DNA of 64,000 bases from NCBI GenBank assembly GCA_963669155.1, contig OZ022589.1, forward strand, positions 17,173,922 through 17,237,921, given 5' to 3'. The notes beneath the pieces were generated by a model. The model worked only from the letters and a program-made list of their open reading frames with translations, searched no databases and was not told the DNA's origin. A program made the position numbers and the translations under genes. The stretch is from Arbacia lixula (lineage: Eukaryota > Echinodermata > Echinoidea > Arbacioida > Arbaciidae). Of the stretch, positions 12,936-25,294 are shown one piece after another (position 1 is the stretch's first letter; every line of letters begins with the position of its first letter).

Positions 12936-13935
12936 ATGGTTCTATTCTAAGCGAGCCAAAGATATAATTTCTCTGTATCCATTTTGAAATGTGTCTATAA
13001 ATACTAAAACCTTAATATAAAAAATATCATCAATATGAGGAAAATATGCATGTATAGTTCTGTTCTATAGCCAAAAATACAACCTTGCAATTTCTCTCAT
13101 TCTTCTTCAAAATATTTCTATAAATATTTAAACTTTCAGAAAAAATATTTCATTAATTGATAACATTAAATGTTTGCATGTATGTTTGCATGTATAGTTC
13201 TATTCTAAGATATAGCCAAAATAAACCATGCAATTTCTCTGCATCTTCTTTGAACTTTGTCTATGAGTATCAAAACCTCCAGAGAGAATCTCACATGAAC
13301 ACAAGTACTTAAATTAACGTACACTACAGCTCAAAGGAATTGGCATAGGGGAAAGGAAGAAAGGGAAGGAGCCGCAGTTTTAAACCACGGTATATTTTGT
13401 CCAGTTCAGCATGAAACACGATGCATTAGCCTAAAAAGCATCATGTTTCATGCTGAACTGGACAAAACATACTGCGGTTTAAAACTGCAGCCCCCTCCTT
13501 TCTTCCCTTTCCCTTTCCCTCTGTCAATTCTTTTGAGCTGTAGTGTATGTATGGTTCTATTCTAAGCTAGGCACAGATAAAAACCTTCAATTTCTCTGTG
13601 TTTACTTCGAAATAAGTCTATGAATATTAAAACCTCAAGAAAAAAATAATCAATATAATATCAAATATAAGCATTTATGATTCTATTCTAAGATACAGCT
13701 AAAAATAAAATCCTGCAATTTCTCTGTATCTACATAATGTCTATATTCTATATCAAAACCTCCAGAAAAAAGCTTTCATGGATATAATCTAATGAACCCA
13801 CTCATGATTCTATTCTAAGAGACCGCCACAAACATAACCCCACAATCTCTATGTATCATTGAAACATGTCTACAAATATAAAAAAACTCCAGAAGAAAAA
13901 CCTTTCATGAATGCAATGATATAATATACATGTAC
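12936..13935. repeat. Minisatellite, about six units of 115-140 bp, interrupted by a MITE
   Basis: Units start near 12936, 13053, 13191, 13551, 13678 and 13804, each opening with a form of ATGGTTCTATTCTAAG. Each continues with GCAATTTCTCTGTATC-like and TCAAAACCTCCAGA-like blocks. The third unit is cut by the fold-back element at 13322-13545, so the array existed before that insertion. Confidence 0.8.
13322..13545. mobile_element. Tc1/mariner-type fold-back MITE, copy 1
   Basis: Nearly the whole 224 bp is one hairpin. The ends are CACTACAGCTCAAAGGAATTG and its near-complement, flanked by TA on both sides (13320-13321, 13546-13547). The arms include GGGAAA runs and TTTTGTCCAGTTCAGC. A TA target site and short inverted ends are characteristic of Tc1/mariner elements. 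There is no coding capacity. A second copy lies at 39623-39861. Confidence 0.8.
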
Positions 13936-14670
13936 CTTTGTAGGTATTGTAACTTGATTACAAAAGGGTAAGCTGTTTACTTCATGTAATTCTATTTGCA
14001 TTAGGAAGTGCAGGATCACGAATTCAATTATGCGGATTCGACATGAAATAGAAGAATGGGCTGTACGCGTCAGAACTCCCATCAAATTATTGCGAAAGCT
14101 CGCGATGGTAAACATGTCATTTTTCATTAAGCAGGCCAGTTCATCACCGCAGTACCCTCCACACATTAATAGCCCTGCTCAGCAAGTCATATTCTCATCA
14201 AATCCAAATTACAGAATTTCATCTCGGCTCGCAAATACGGCCTCTCTGAGCGCAAATATCGGCAGAATTCAGGTGAAGCAGCACCCAAATATTTGACGCC
14301 TTTGACAATTTTCGACTTAAGTCCTCCTGTGCCGGATGAAATACAGTTCTATGGGATTTTATGTGTTATTGGGTGCTACTATGGGATTTGGGTAGAAAAG
14401 GGGGTAAGTGCTGTACAGTGGGACATGCTATACAGGTATCTTTCATATTCCTCTGCTGACTCAACATACTGTACACCAACCGATGACAAAATAGCCCCCT
14501 CAATGCAAAAAAACCCCAAAACAATATGAGAAAGTATTTTTCCTACCAGGGTGTAATGCAAAACATAGTTAATTAAAGCCAGGGTAATCCTTTTGCAGGT
14601 CAAAAAAGAAAGACTCTGTGAAAACCACAGAAAATGGAACAAAATACTGCTATGGCATATGAACTTCCCT

Positions 14671-14828
14671 CCCAATGATAAAACTGGAAACTGAATTTAA
14701 GTGGAGATATAGTGATCGCTAGATTTTGAGGAGGTTTTGGATGGGTCCTCCCAATAATAAAACTGGAAACTGAATTTAAGCAGAGATATAGTAATCGCTA
14801 GATTTTGAGGAGGTTTTGGATGGGTCCT
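14671..14828. repeat. Tandem duplication, 79-bp period
   Basis: Two units begin at 14671 and 14750 with CCCAAT(G/A)ATAAAACTGG and end GGTTTTGGATGGGTCCT. They differ at only a handful of positions, so the duplication is fairly recent. Confidence 0.85.
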
Positions 14829-15909
14829 CCAAGACCTCCTGGTTCTTATAGCCGAAACCAAAGACCGCTGACCGCTGACCACAACACAGGACATGCATTT
14901 CCTGCAAGCAATATCTACTGCCCGATGCATCGTGCACCGACAGGGACCATATGGTTATGAGTTTAGACTATGGTCGCTACATTCCACAATTGAACAAGGA
15001 TAGTTCTTCACTTTATCTGAAAAGGTTTGTGCAGCCATGACTGTGAGATTTCCTACACGTTATCTATAGGGTATACTGCTGATTCCTGCCAAGTTTCATG
15101 ACTTTTGCAAATGGGCTTCCCTGTCATTTAAACACATTTGTTTCATGAGATCAAGCTAGCAAAGTGCCCCTTCCGACAAATTTATTTCTTCATGACATCG
15201 ACAGAATATCTCAGGAAAACTTTAGTTAATACAAGCTGGGAATTTTACACAAATATTACACATATATCCCACCGAGCTATTGTTTGTTTGACATTGAAGT
15301 AGTTAATCGCATCATAGGATTTTGATATCAATAACCCCGCATGACATTCAAGGTGCATAAGTCAAGCTACGGGGAGGGATAATTATAATCCAATATCAAA
15401 CACGGGTGGTTGTTCATCAAGAAGGTTATTCACAATTAGACGGATCATGTTGGTAATGGACCAATAATTTTCTCCACCCCTATTCATTTCAACTGTTCAT
15501 ATTGCTTTCATCAGAATCATCAGCACCACCATCCCGGAATGATTTTAGCAAAGACGTGTCAATGTAATAAAAGCTGCCTGCATACGTTTTCTAGGAGACT
15601 GATTGATAAGGTTTTTTTCTATATATATTGAAGCAGTTCGCTAAAAAACTAATGGAGGAAAGTTTTACCTCATTTCTCAACAGTCACTCACATTCTCTTT
15701 TTATAGATTTAGTCCTTAGAGATTGTTAAATCCGCTAAGTGTTCTGCATTGTGGCAAGTAGTAGTGGCGAGTACACCACAAGTTTGCCAGGTTATTCAAA
15801 AACTTTCAGAAAGCCTGAGACGTCAGCAAAAAATCTCTATGGCTAGTGATATTTCATGTACGACTATTTACACTGGAAACACATTGTGATGTTTAAAATG
15901 ATGAGAGAA

Positions 15910-16044
15910 ATTTCACGCTCCAAAGCATGCAACCTTTAGGGAGGTGTTTCGGGGGAGTTGCTTAAAAACTTTCACCTTTAGCTGGAGCGACCATTAAAAC
16001 TTGGAAAAATTGAAATGTTCAAAAAAATGTCACAAAATCTTTAG

Positions 16045-16076
<32 letters not shown>

Positions 16077-16215
16077 TAGTTACTTAGAAATTTTCACTTT
16101 TGGCTGGAGATAGTGACCATTTAAAAAGGGAACATTTCACACTCCAGGGCAAGAAATCTTAAGGGATGTGTTGGGGGCAGTTGCCTAGAAACTTTCAGTC
16201 TTGGCTGGAGATGGG
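15910..16215. repeat. Degenerate three-unit tandem repeat beside RECK exon 3
   Basis: The block AGTTGCTTAAAAACTTTCAC...GCTGGAG recurs at 15956, 16078 and 16179, each preceded by a G-rich stretch (a GT run plus about 16 G in the middle unit). The last unit ends within about 20 bases of the exon 3 donor. Confidence 0.75.
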
Positions 16216-16232
16216 GGAGAGTGTTTTCTTAC

Positions 16233-16307
16233 CAGTGTGGTGGGACAGTCGTTCCGCAGACTGATCATATGCTGCCTCCTCCCTGCTGCCGTCGACTCCA
16301 ACACAAC
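16233..16307 (-). CDS. RECK: RECK exon 3: middle of first CC knot
   Basis: This 75-nt exon lies between a TTTATATCTTTCAG acceptor and a CTG|GTAAGAAA donor. It begins and ends in phase 0 and encodes 25 residues starting VVLESTAAG and ending NDCPTTL. Human RECK (from memory) has exactly 25 residues in the matching interval, ending DYCPETM, so spacing from the fourth to the fifth knot cysteine (22 residues) is unchanged. Sequence identity apart from Cys-Pro-x-Thr is low, as is common in these knots. A second frame is also open through the exon and into flanking intron, but it breaks the phase chain. A degenerate tandem repeat (15910-16215) ends about 17 bases beyond the donor. Confidence 0.88.
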
Positions 16308-16451
16308 CTGAAAGATATAAATATATAATTTCCATGGTCACCATAACATCCAATGCAATTCCCATTAACAACACATATTTGTAGGACAATCATTAAATTC
16401 CTTGGAAGCAAGGCATATCGTCATCAGTATATTCGCTTTACTGTAAAATCA

Positions 16452-16558
16452 GGGGCCATATTCATGAAACCGTAAGCCTAGTTAGTAACCAAAGTGCATT
16501 GAAATGCATGCATTTTTAGTAACCAACTAGGCTAGTAAGCTTTCATGAATATGACCCC
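16452..16558. mobile_element. Small hairpin MITE with GGGGCCATATTCATGAAACC ends
   Basis: This 107-bp near-palindrome starts GGGGCCATATTCATGAAACC and ends in its near-complement. A TAAGCCTAGTT / AACTAGGCTAGTAA pair lies inside. CAG on both sides may be a 3-bp target duplication. A related copy is at 49381-49477. Confidence 0.65.
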
Positions 16559-17264
16559 AGTGGGATAGGGAACTGTTTAAACGTGCACTACAACCATTAT
16601 CACTAGTGCAAGTATGTTTAACCAGGGAGGTTATTCACGTGCCTGGTTTAACCAATTCCTTTTTTTTTTTTTTTTGCTCAAATACTAATGATGTGATGAT
16701 GCAGCCCCTTTAAGATGGCAGTATACCACATCAACATCATAGTGTGCATTAACTCTCCCTGAACTATCCATTGAGAGTCCCTTCTGAAATCACAACACAA
16801 TGCATTAACTATGGGACTGAGTGAGCTAAGCGGTAATGACTTTCACCAATATCAATGAAAAGCATAAGTGAAATTCAATGTCTCATGCTCTCTCTCATTA
16901 TCATGAATCAGAGTCATTAATATCCCTTCTTTACACACACACATACACACACACACACACCGTCCGTCCATCCGTACTAAGATGCTAAAAGGCCGAAGGA
17001 GTGGAAGATTGCAGAGGAGCGACAAGAGGAACAAAAATTAAGGATGGGGGGTTTGAATGGTGCTGACGTGGGCCGTGACTGGTTGGCTCCATCTGTCGTG
17101 GCCAATCAGGGGGCTGGTTGGAGAGCTGGTGCGGCGGAGTGACTGAGGGGCGGTGATCATTAATAAGCCCTCGTTAGACCCGGGGGTCATGTCATTATCA
17201 CTGATCTAATTCACTCCTCAACAGCATCTCTCCACCTCATTTTTTGTATGTCTGTCTGTCAGTT

Positions 17265-17570
17265 TGTCTGTTCCCTCTCTCTTTCTCATTCTTTCTTTTT
17301 CTCTTTCTTTCCCTCACCCTTTCTCTCTCACCTTCTCTTGAACACACAAGCACCACACGCATTCACATTTGTTATCTTCTCTCTGTCTCCCCCTTTCTCC
17401 CTCTCCATTTCTTCATCTATTCACCACTTAATGTTGTTCATTTTCTCTCTGTACCCTTTTTCTGTGCTCTCTTCCTCTCTCTCTTTCCAAAACTCTCTCC
17501 TTTTCTCTTTATTTACTGTTTGTCTCACTCCCAAACTCTACCTGTCCATGTACATCCCATTCTCTTTACC

Positions 17571-17632
<62 letters not shown>

Positions 17633-17820
17633 TCTCTCTCCCTCCCTCCTCTCTCTCTCTCTCTCTCTTTCCAAAATTCTCTCTTTTTCTCTTCATTCAT
17701 TGTTTGTCTCCCTCCCAAACTCTACCTATCTACGTACATCCCATTCTCTTTACCCCTTTCTCTCCCCCCCCCCCCTCTCTCTCTCTCTCTCCCTCTTAGT
17801 CCACCCCCTTCCTTCTCCAT
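17265..17820. repeat. CT-rich block with duplicated segment
   Basis: A (CT)n core at about 17576-17628 is flanked by two related segments (about 17484-17575 and 17668-17765). Both contain TTCATTGTTTGTCTC-like and TACATCCCATTCTCTTTACC sequence, so part of the block is a tandem duplicate. Confidence 0.8.
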
Positions 17821-18498
17821 CCATCTGTCTCTGCATCCTACCCTAAACCTTCTTCCCTCTACTCCAAAACGGGATGAACACATCCTGCCAATGATGGTGC
17901 CCCTCCCATATTCTGTCACTCGACTGCACCAACTCAAGTGAAACAACTTCCTAAGGCTACTGCATCTGCCATGTTAATGCCATCCAAACAGCAGACGTGT
18001 TTTCACAACGAAATTAATTTTTCTGAGTCCACCACATTAATGTAAGTGCTTATCTCAACATGTCCTCTCTCTCTCACCTAGCATGCATACATCCATTTAT
18101 AACCAGTTAACCATCATGACATGGCTTTAAAATGTGACTTTTCTCAATCAAAGCACAGCACCCAAAGTACAATTTATATTGGAAACTCCATTTCCCACCC
18201 AAACATGCATACCATCTCTACCGTGAAGAAGAAGAATTCCATAATACCCAAGCGTTTTGTTTTCAGTGATCAAATACGACTGAACAATAGACCTATCCAT
18301 CCCTTACCATGGAATAACAAGTCACATTTTTTTCCTGTTAAAGCGCAGTGTTTTACCCGTCCGGATCTGTAAACATTATTAAGTTATAGACAGAATATAT
18401 TTCTCTTCTGTAGAGACTAGGGACATTGGTAGTGTTTTGAAAGCATAACATATATCACAGGCTGTCTTTGTGCACAAAAGCATCAGGCCTGGTCTGTG

Positions 18499-18701
18499 TA
18501 GCCTAGTTTCCAGGCTGTCGGGCATTTCTCATCCAAACTATTTGATAAAGGGGTCTAGCTGTAGTAGACTATCATTCACAAATTTCTACCTCAGCTAAAC
18601 CAAACACTGACAAATGTAGAAGAGGATTGATTAGTCTTCGGAGCGCTAGACATTTTTTTCGGTATGGGTCAGAAATGTCTAACAGCCTGGGAACAAGGCT
18701 A
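18499..18701. mobile_element. hAT-like MITE, 203 bp, perfect 8-bp target duplication
   Basis: The direct repeat GGTCTGTG flanks the element at 18491-18498 and 18702-18709. The terminal inverted repeats begin TAGCCTAGTTTCCAGGCTGT on the left and TAGCCTTGTTCCCAGGCTGT on the complemented right. An 8-bp duplication is typical of hAT transposons. No open frame is seen; it is presumably mobilised in trans. Confidence 0.75.
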
Positions 18702-19713
18702 GGTCTGTGGGATATGAACTACAACCAGCTCCTGGCTCCAGGCTTGTAATAGTACAACGTCCTGTCCCACTTATGTGCATTCCTAGCTGAGCCATCGATC
18801 TGCATCTTATGCTCCCTCCATCTCTGTCTTGTCTCCTACAAGTACAACATGATTACAACCTCTCTTGTCCTTTCCTGTATAAGCCTTCTTCTATTCAACA
18901 TTCATATTTTGTTATGTTCCAACTTGCTGTTGACATAACCTATATCTCCCTTTTTTTCCCCTTCTTCTCACATGATATCATATTCTCAACTTCCTGTCCT
19001 ACTTACGCATCAACTTCCCCAGACCATGATCTCCTGATGTCACCCCCAACCCTTGCCCCGACTATCACTCCCTCCCCTCAACCTATATTAAACTCATTCC
19101 TGTCACCATCTTTTCATACATTCTTTCCATAACATCCTCTAAACTTCCTGACAAAGAGAGGACATGATCCGACCACCGTTACTCCCTCTCCCATCCTCCC
19201 ATCCTTCAATTCCATAATCATCTGCTTCACTACCAAATAAGCCTTACTACCAACCTCTCATCACAGATATGTCCAACTTGATCATCTCCCCTTTTTCTAG
19301 TCATTTTTTAACAACATCCGAGACAAACTTCCTGACAAACAAGGGGACATGATCCTGCCATTTTACCCCCCCCCCCACCCCCTTTTCATTCCCACCTCAT
19401 TCTCTAAAAATATGTCCAACATGATATTCCTCCCCTTTTTCTATTAATTTCTTTCACAAACTTCCTGACGAACAAAAGCACATAATCTGACAACGCCTGT
19501 ACTCCCTATCCCCTCACTCTTCCACTCCCCCACCCCATCTCAACTTTTCCAAAGAGTCCAAACCATGACCAAGTTTCTCCTCCAGTCCTCCTTCCATTCA
19601 TTCGTTCTCTAACATCTTAGACAAACTCTCTGACAGGCAGGCAGACATCTTGAGACATCTAACCAAGCGGCGTGACCTAGTTTTCTCCTCATCAGACGCC
19701 TGGTCGCTAGGGC

Positions 19714-19898
19714 TCCTTTCATACACCGTTAATATATGTATGTTGTATAGCCCTTTCATACGCAGTAAATACATGTACATTGTATAGCCCTTTCATACGG
19801 TGTAAATACATGTACATTGTATAGCCCTTTCATACGCCGTAAATACATGTACATTGTATAACCCTTTCATACACCGTAAATACATGTGTATTGTATAG
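19714..19898. repeat. Minisatellite, five units of 37 bp
   Basis: Units start at 19714, 19751, 19788, 19825 and 19862. Each reads CCCTTTCATACG(C)CG followed by TAAATACATGTACATTGTAT with few changes. Spacing is exactly 37 bp throughout, so the array is young or homogenised. Confidence 0.9.
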
Positions 19899-22198
19899 GA
19901 GTGGATGAATGATACCTCAAAGTATGAATCCATACCAAAATTACCAATCATAATGTACCAAGCTCTATTCATATCACTCAGCCAGCTGACAAGCTGAACC
20001 GCTTTTTAATCCTGATGAGAGTGATATTCTGTAGTTACTTTTGTGTGCTTTTGGACCTTTAAGTCAGAAGTCAGTTCAAACAAAAGTATAGCCAAATATC
20101 ATGTGTCAGGGTTAGCTATTCAGCCCTTTTCTGATATCTGGCATCCTTATATTTACTGACTTTAAATAGAGATACAGCGTAGGCATCAATTTATGAAAAA
20201 CAATGTTAAAAAGGGTAACTACAAGTTTGTGAAATATATGACATAAAATGACAAACATATATATATTTACAAATATGTGAATATGCTGATACATCTTAGA
20301 ATACAACCACTTGAATAGCGTCTGAACGGGGAGGTCTGTCAAATCGTAGTAGTACTAGTACGGAAGCCAGGCACATGGTATATAGGCCAAGTTGGGCCAG
20401 ATTTAGGATGCAACAAATATTTGTCAATCAGACTGATATCTGGGGCATGGTTAAGCCAGGGTCCGGTCTCCGGAGACGCAGAAATGTTGTTTGACTGCTG
20501 GAGTGGTCGTCTCGAGACATTGAACCCTCTCAGCAGGGGTGTCCTCACAATGGCACAAAAAAAATTCCCCAGCGCTTCCGTTCGCCCCCCTAAAAAAAAA
20601 GTTATACAGGGACATTTTGTATATACAAAGCAGCACTACTAACTCTAGTGATTTCGTTCCGGCCCTAAAATATAACTATGCAGGGCTGTCAATATAAACA
20701 TATTAGCTATACAAGCAATGTTAAGAACTATTGTTTCCTAGCAATTGCATGTAACTGCCATGGCAATGATGGAAATGCCATTCATGTGCTGTTTCTATGG
20801 CTCCCAAAAGAGATGTTTTCTCACAACCTTTCTGCTTCTTGTTCTCACAGCTTCAATCATTCAGGGCTATGTTGTCTATAGCTCTACAAGAACAGTTACT
20901 GTTTACTAACAATTCATTCCCATGGCAACATCTTCTGTTGTAATGTTTTGGAGTTCAATGAAGGTTCCTGTTGGTACTCAACAAGGCTGTCTGTAGGATG
21001 GCGCAGAACTAAACAAACAGCCATGGCGCTTCTTGTTCCTGCAAAATGTATGGCCTTGTCACTGCAGCTCAACAAATACAACTTGTATTTATTTACAATT
21101 AAAACTACCATGGCAACAAGTACTGTGCAATGCTCAGTGAATAAGTTTCCTGGTGAAGCGGTGCAATTCGCTACAGGTTTTGTGCAGACTGCTCCACAAA
21201 GCCAGATGTAAAGCAGTCATTGCTAATTGGTCCACACAATAATTTCTCATGAAAACAAGTCAACTGATTGGAATTGCACATCAAATCTTGATTCCTCAAT
21301 TAATCCTTGATGCTAATAGCTTGTTTTTTCAGCCATTTCAATACCATTTGAGTGATTTATTGGGAATCTTTGTGGCCCAAAGTCCTAAACGGGCATCACT
21401 TTTTCATAGAGATTAGGCTCATTATGCAAATTTTGGTTTAGTTGAAACTCCCCACCCCAATCCTCAGCCTTCTCTCTCTCCCCACCCACAAAAATTTTAA
21501 AAAACTTACACAATTATTCCCTTGCTACCATTTGTTCATCGCCAAATTTCGTACATCCGAACGTGAACCCTACCATACAAATTATTGAGAAGGGAATCAC
21601 ATTGATATTCCCAGGGCAATGTTCAATCAATCTTGCACGAAGTTCATCTTCCTCACTAGTACATGGGTGAATGCAAAATTATCTTTATGAATGGTCGCAT
21701 CCCCGATGAAACTAAATTATCAAACAGGTGATCTTGATACGAGGGAAAACTTTTTCATAAAAAAAAATCCTCAATGAGCTTCAGTCCATATCAAAGCCTG
21801 ATGCACGCCAGTACATGGAATTTACAGTAGTATCCCAGAATTTGAGGGAGAAATACGGGGCAGATTTGCTTGCGGGGGAGAACAAAATCACGAAGATACT
21901 GGCTCAAAAAAAGTGCAGATGCTCGCTGAACAAAGCCCCCCTTGGATATCACCCCAAACACAGGGATGGTATATAAACTATATATCATGATGATCCATGA
22001 TGATGAAAACATCTCCAACTGGATTTTATTCTCTTGCATCTTCCTGAACTAACGCAATGATGATGCTATCAAAAGCCGTTGGATTTTGGGGCTGGGAAGA
22101 TGACTTCCATCGGGTCATAACAAACAAGGCACAATTCCATCGTGATCCTCACCTCTGATAGGCAGCCTACATTTCAGACTCCGCCAATCCACATTCAG

Positions 22199-22340
22199 GG
22201 GCCCGTAACATAAAGGTTTGCGATCAATCGCAAAATGGCAATGGCCAATTGACATCATTGTTGCATGTGCTTTTTGTTCAAAAGACTTACCATTAACTTT
22301 CAACTTTGCAATTTATCACAAACCTTTATGTTACGGGCCC
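22199..22340. mobile_element. MITE with GGGCCCGTAACATAAAGG ends, copy 1
   Basis: This 142-bp element begins GGGCCCGTAACATAAAGGTT and ends in the exact complement of that run. Its centre contains CTTTTTGTTCAAAAGACTTA. A related element lies in the opposite orientation at 26826-26971. The target duplication is unclear. Confidence 0.75.
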
Positions 22341-22351
22341 GACAGGGCCCA

Positions 22352-22640
22352 GGGGGGTTGTTTCACCAAGCAGTTTGTAACCTACGAACTGCTTTAGTGA
22401 CCCTTTCTTGTGCTAAATGAGAATTGTGTGAGATTTAATATAGCAGGAGATAATTTCCAACAACCAAACTAAATTTGACAAATCAGAAAGTTTATATTTA
22501 AACGCTTGTTAACAACAAGAATTTTAGTTCATGAAGATCGGATTTCAACTTCCGCTGATGGGAATCAAAATCATTGCGAATCTGATTTAGCACAAGAACA
22601 GGTCACCAGTCATGCGTAAGGTCGTTCGTAGCGAAAGAAA
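22352..22640. mobile_element. Probable larger inverted-repeat element
   Basis: Imperfect inverted segments face each other: CTACGAACTGCTTTAGTGACC then TTCTTGTGCTAAAT on the left, and ATTTAGCACAAGAACAGGTC then GGTCGTTCGTAG on the right. It directly follows the MITE at 22199-22340. Termini are not sharp, so the boundaries are approximate. Confidence 0.45.
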
Positions 22641-23371
22641 AGCTTGGAGTTACAGAAATTTATCTCTAAATGATCCATTTACATCAAAGTTGTTTCATTT
22701 CCATTTGTTTCAGACAGGATCTCTAAGAAACAAACATGTGAAAACTTGTTTTACTGTACTATCTGAGAAAGAGAGTGGCCTGTAATCGCAACAGTGGTTT
22801 AACCTCAACTATGTATTAAATGTATACTTACTTTATTGGGCGCAAAATAAATCACCTGATGTTGCCACAAAATCATTGATTTTCATCACAGAATCATATC
22901 AGTGGGTGATTTCAATTATTTGCTATAATTATCATGTGGAAAAACTCAATATACCTTATTGATTTTTATGAGAAAATTAATTACAGTGAATCAATAATAA
23001 TGTTTCACATTGATTTATTTGGCATCCCATAAAAGTTAGTCCAGGTTAAGTACGATATTTACGTTCAACCTCCATTCAGAATAAAAATGTGCCATTTTCA
23101 GACAACTTACCAGCACTTGCAACTACGTGTACCAGGCCAACTTCTACAATGCTTGGAGCTCAGTGGCTGTTCCCATAGGAATTAGAATTGGTGGAAGTTA
23201 CAATAACTGATATTGATGTAACAGGGCCTGCCAAGCGCAAACTCAAATTAACCAATGTCCACACAATGGAGCCTTAGGTATGGACAAAATATACATTGTG
23301 GGGTCCTGAATTTAGACTTTTTGCCTGAAAACTGGCACCCATTGGTGTAGAAGTATGCAACAGCTGGGTCG

Positions 23372-23545
23372 TTGAGTGGAGACTAGCCCAGAGGAGAGAG
23401 TGAGGTATTGAACTTGCCGAGACCTTGGCGGTGGGGTCGTGGGTTCCGACCCGCTACCTGAAGCTCTCCAGATCCCTCCGATTAGGTCTGGATCCCATTA
23501 TGTGGATTACGGGCCCAGAACACCAACATAGAGGGGGCTTCCGTG
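23372..23545 (+). mobile_element. Possible tRNA-derived SINE
   Basis: The stretch carries TAGCCCAGAGG (23384-23394), which fits a polymerase III A box, and GGTTCCGACCC (23442-23452), which resembles a B box, about 47 bases apart. That layout is typical of a tRNA-derived SINE head. The 3' body and tail are not clearly bounded and no second copy is in the window. The sequence does not fold as a normal tRNA, so I do not call a tRNA gene. Confidence 0.4.
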
Positions 23546-24829
23546 ATGTCGACTAGACTCAGATCCAGGCTGCGGAACATGGTTGATTTCTTCTCTGATG
23601 CGCTACTGCAAGCATATCTATGTCTGGGTGCATAGACTATATACCATCCTGCAGCCCCCATACCTCAAATGGAGTAAGAGCATGGAGAGAAATGGATAGT
23701 CTATGTCTCCAGACTTAGTTGTGATTGTAGTACAGAAGAAATATGGATCCGCAGCTTTGAAGCTAGACTAAGGAGATGTCAGCAGCACATCCATCTAAAC
23801 AACTAACGGACTGAAAACCCTCCTCCTGGAGGAAAAGAATCTTGACTTGCTGCTGAATTTTTGGAGATTTCAGCCCGATATCACGTTGTTTTATTTCTTA
23901 CAGGAAAGATTCAACAAACTTTAAATGAAGATGGATTCAGAAATCAGAGGAGAGAGAGAGGAGGCAAGAGAGAGGGAGAGAAAGAGAGAGAGTGGGGTTG
24001 AGAGTGAGAATCATGCTTCCCCCTTTAATCCACAGCCATGCCTCCATGTAGTTAGTTAAATTGTGTTAATGACAAATGTGGAAAAAAAGGAGAAACAGAG
24101 AAGCACAGAGAGACAGAGGGACAGAGAGCGAGGAGTGGTGGGAGTGGGGTGGGGTGGGGAGGATAGGGAGAAAGAGGACTAGGGGAGGGGGGGGGGGGGG
24201 TCGGGCCACAGCCCAGAACCCCACTTAGCTGACAAATGAGAGGCAATCAACATGCAATAAACACATCAACAGAAGTCAATTTGCTGTCACACAAAACATA
24301 AGCGGGAGACATCTTCCACTTTTCCTTTCTGGGAAGAGGAGGCCCATCAGTTTTCTCAAATAAATAATTGGTATAAATGAGATTACAAGTACGTGGCATT
24401 AGAGTCTAATTAATATGACATGTACATGTCTGCCTGTTGAAAGACACATGCTGTATGGGGGTTATCTGTAGAGACAATGGGAGGGTGGTGAGAATGGGGA
24501 GGAGGAAATCTCTTGATGAAGTTATCTCTACGTTTGTCATCCCCTCATCCTTGAAAGCTGTGACAGGCTGCCACATTTGATGGGTGCACTGAGGCATGGG
24601 GGAGGAGAATAGTATAAAGAGCATCTACATTGAGGAGGGGATTAGACAAGACAGGGATTGGGAAGGGGGGGGCAGGGCATTCCAGCCTCCTTATCTTGTC
24701 TTTTCTGTATGGGAGTTGTATGGGAACAACAAATAAAGAGAAGAACAGGGTGACAAGAATCGACCAGGGAGAGAGGGGGACAATGGGCTTGAGCACACAA
24801 GCAGCTTTCTGGATATACAGAGAGAGAAG

Positions 24830-24921
24830 GAGATAGGGAGGGAGAGAGAGAGGGGGGAGAGAGAGAGAGGGGTGGGAGAGAGAGAGAGAGAGGAGGGAAA
24901 GAGAGAGAGAGAGAGAGAGGG

Positions 24922-24971
<50 letters not shown>

Positions 24972-25234
24972 GAAAAAATGAGAAAATGAAAGAGATGGAA
25001 AGGGAGCGAGAGGGAATTAGGGGAAAGAGGAAGAGACAGACAGAAGAACAGAAAAAGCAGAAGGAGGAAGAAACAAAGGGAAAAAAAGGACGAGAGAAAA
25101 CAATGAGAAAGAATGGGAGAAACAGAGAGGTAGGGGAGGGAGAAAGGGGGATACACACAGAAAGAAAAACAGGAGAGATGGGAAGGGGATACTGACAGAG
25201 AGAAAAACAGATGCGAGTGAGTGTGTGTGTGTGC

Positions 25235-25290
<56 letters not shown>
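24830..25290. repeat. Purine-rich block with GA and GT arrays
   Basis: GA repeats at about 24840-24965, a mixed purine stretch, then (GT)n and (GA)n at 25216-25288. Reading frames of more than 200 residues on the minus strand are by-products. Confidence 0.9.

Positions 25291-25294
<4 letters not shown>

Larger units (their letters stand above)
2497..16232 (-). other. RECK: RECK intron 3 (13.7 kb)
   Basis: The interval lies between the exon 3 donor and exon 4 acceptor. It includes several CT/GA tracts, the nested transposons at 10.5-11.2 kb, the minisatellite at 12.9-13.9 kb interrupted by a MITE, and GC-richer islands at 4590-4880 and 5500-5760. Stretches 2820-3600, 5830-6700, 7130-7660, 9450-10250 and 14830-15900 are AT-rich with no gene or recognised repeat. 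Confidence 0.8.

Noticed and set aside
16195-16389. Alternative 64-residue frame over RECK exon 3
   Set aside because: It reads straight through both splice sites and disagrees with the phase set by exons 2 and 4.
17244-17846. 200-residue plus-strand frame
   Set aside because: It comes from CT repeats and an internal duplication of CT-rich DNA, with no non-repetitive core.
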